This document shows positions 15,859 to 16,280 of a stretch of DNA of 16,280 nt, in pieces. The first letter of the stretch is position 1. Every line of letters begins with the position of its first letter. The position numbers and the translations under genes are program-made. The DNA comes from Geobacteraceae bacterium (lineage in GTDB: Bacteria > Desulfobacterota > Desulfuromonadia > Desulfuromonadales > Geopsychrobacteraceae): assembly GCA_027064785.1 (NCBI GenBank), contig JAMOPE010000125.1, forward strand, positions 1 to 16,280, read 5' to 3'. The notes under the pieces are model-generated. The model was not told the DNA's origin. It worked only from the letters and a program-made list of their open reading frames with translations, and did no database searches.

Positions 15859-16280
15859 TCTTGCCCCGGCTACGTACATAATCTAACAATGCACGTAATG
15901 CTAATCCGTACCCGGCAGCACCGAAACCTGAAATTTGCCCGACAGCAACGGGAGCAATATAGGAATGGTGGCGAAAATCCTCGCGAGCATAGATATTGGA
16001 AAGATGAATTTCAACTGCAGGAATAGCCACGCCACTGATCGCATCACGCAATGCAATGCTGGTGTGGGTATACCCTCCGGGGTTGATGATAATACCAGCA
16101 ATCTCTTCACTTGAGGCCTGATGAATTCGATCAATCAGGTCTCCCTCATGATTAGATTGATATGCCTCTAGAGAGCACCCGAGATCTGCCGCTTCTTCCT
16201 TCAAAGCAGTCATAATCTGATCAAGTGTTTGCGCACCATAGACTTCAGGTTCACGGGTTCCCAGTAGATTTAAATTTGGA
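15851..16280 (-). CDS. aroQ: 3-dehydroquinate dehydratase, type II (5' end outside window)
   Basis: 142 residues are visible; about ten N-terminal residues including the start lie beyond the right edge. It converts 3-dehydroquinate to 3-dehydroshikimate on the route to chorismate, which also feeds MqnA encoded downstream. [14 protein letters not shown] holds the catalytic Arg and Tyr region. [31 protein letters not shown] (catalytic Asn and phosphate contacts) and [17 protein letters not shown] (catalytic His) complete the active site. The frame continues upstream of an internal Met at 16213, which is not the start. Its stop overlaps the pepP start. Confidence 0.95.
   Translation of the reverse strand, partial: PNLNLLGTREPEVYGAQTLDQIMTALKEEAADLGCSLEAYQSNHEGDLIDRIHQASSEEIAGIIINPGGYTHTSIALRDAISGVAIPAVEIHLSNIYAREDFRHHSYIAPVAVGQISGFGAAGYGLALRALLDYVRSRGKSD

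Noticed and set aside
16213..16213. Internal Met as the aroQ start
   Set aside because: The frame continues upstream to the window edge and encodes [14 protein letters not shown], an essential part of type II dehydroquinase, so the gene is cut by the window and does not start here.

Overview
The window is a dense, housekeeping-type stretch of a bacterial chromosome, about half G+C, with 18 protein-coding genes and almost no non-coding DNA. No tRNA, rRNA, insertion sequence, prophage or CRISPR array is visible. The gene set and order (yicC-gmk-rpoZ-rel-ridA, aroQ-pepP-accB-accC, purM-purN, pyrK-pyrD, a DHH-CBS-tRNA nucleotidyltransferase fusion, and mqnA of the futalosine menaquinone route) suggest an anaerobic deltaproteobacterium of the Geobacter/Desulfuromonas/Pelobacter type (Desulfuromonadales). 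This is inferred from gene content and protein flavour; no database search was run.

Layout. (1) Positions 1-4759, minus strand: rimI -> pyrK -> pyrD -> a large DHH/CBS/nucleotidyltransferase gene that runs off the left edge. The first three overlap by ATGA junctions and the fourth starts 5 bases after pyrD, so this reads as one operon. (2) Positions 4760-4985: a 226-bp divergent intergenic region with a good sigma-70 promoter and an inverted repeat in front of purM. (3) Positions 4986-7454, plus strand: purM, purN, a DUF523/TudS-type protein and rpmB, the last with its own candidate promoter. (4) Positions 7481-7515: a perfect 16-bp stem that can terminate transcription from both sides of the convergent junction. 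(5) Positions 7558-16280, minus strand: aroQ (5' end outside the window), pepP, accB, accC, mqnA, yicC, gmk, rpoZ, a long RelA/SpoT homologue and ridA, read from right to left.

Function. The left operon makes orotate (class 1B dihydroorotate dehydrogenase) and carries two translation-related enzymes (ribosomal protein S18 acetylation and tRNA 3'-end or RNA 3'-tailing). The plus-strand block performs two steps of purine synthesis, probably thio-base removal, and supplies ribosomal protein L28. The right block supplies 3-dehydroquinase for chorismate synthesis, the first menaquinone-specific step from chorismate (MqnA), the biotin half of acetyl-CoA carboxylase, and the gmk-rpoZ-rel group that links GMP, RNA polymerase omega and (p)ppGpp.

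The most noteworthy observation is in the RelA/SpoT homologue. It occupies the usual bifunctional 'spoT position' and keeps its synthetase motifs and the HD metal ligands, but the catalytic Glu-Asp pair of the hydrolase (normally HDxxED) reads Leu-Ala, and other hydrolase-pocket residues are also changed. It looks like a synthetase with a dead or strongly altered hydrolase. Other points of interest are stem-loops at the rpoZ-rel and accB-accC junctions, an inverted repeat on the purM promoter, and a 12-bp tandem repeat in accB. I see no unmistakably novel multi-gene system here.
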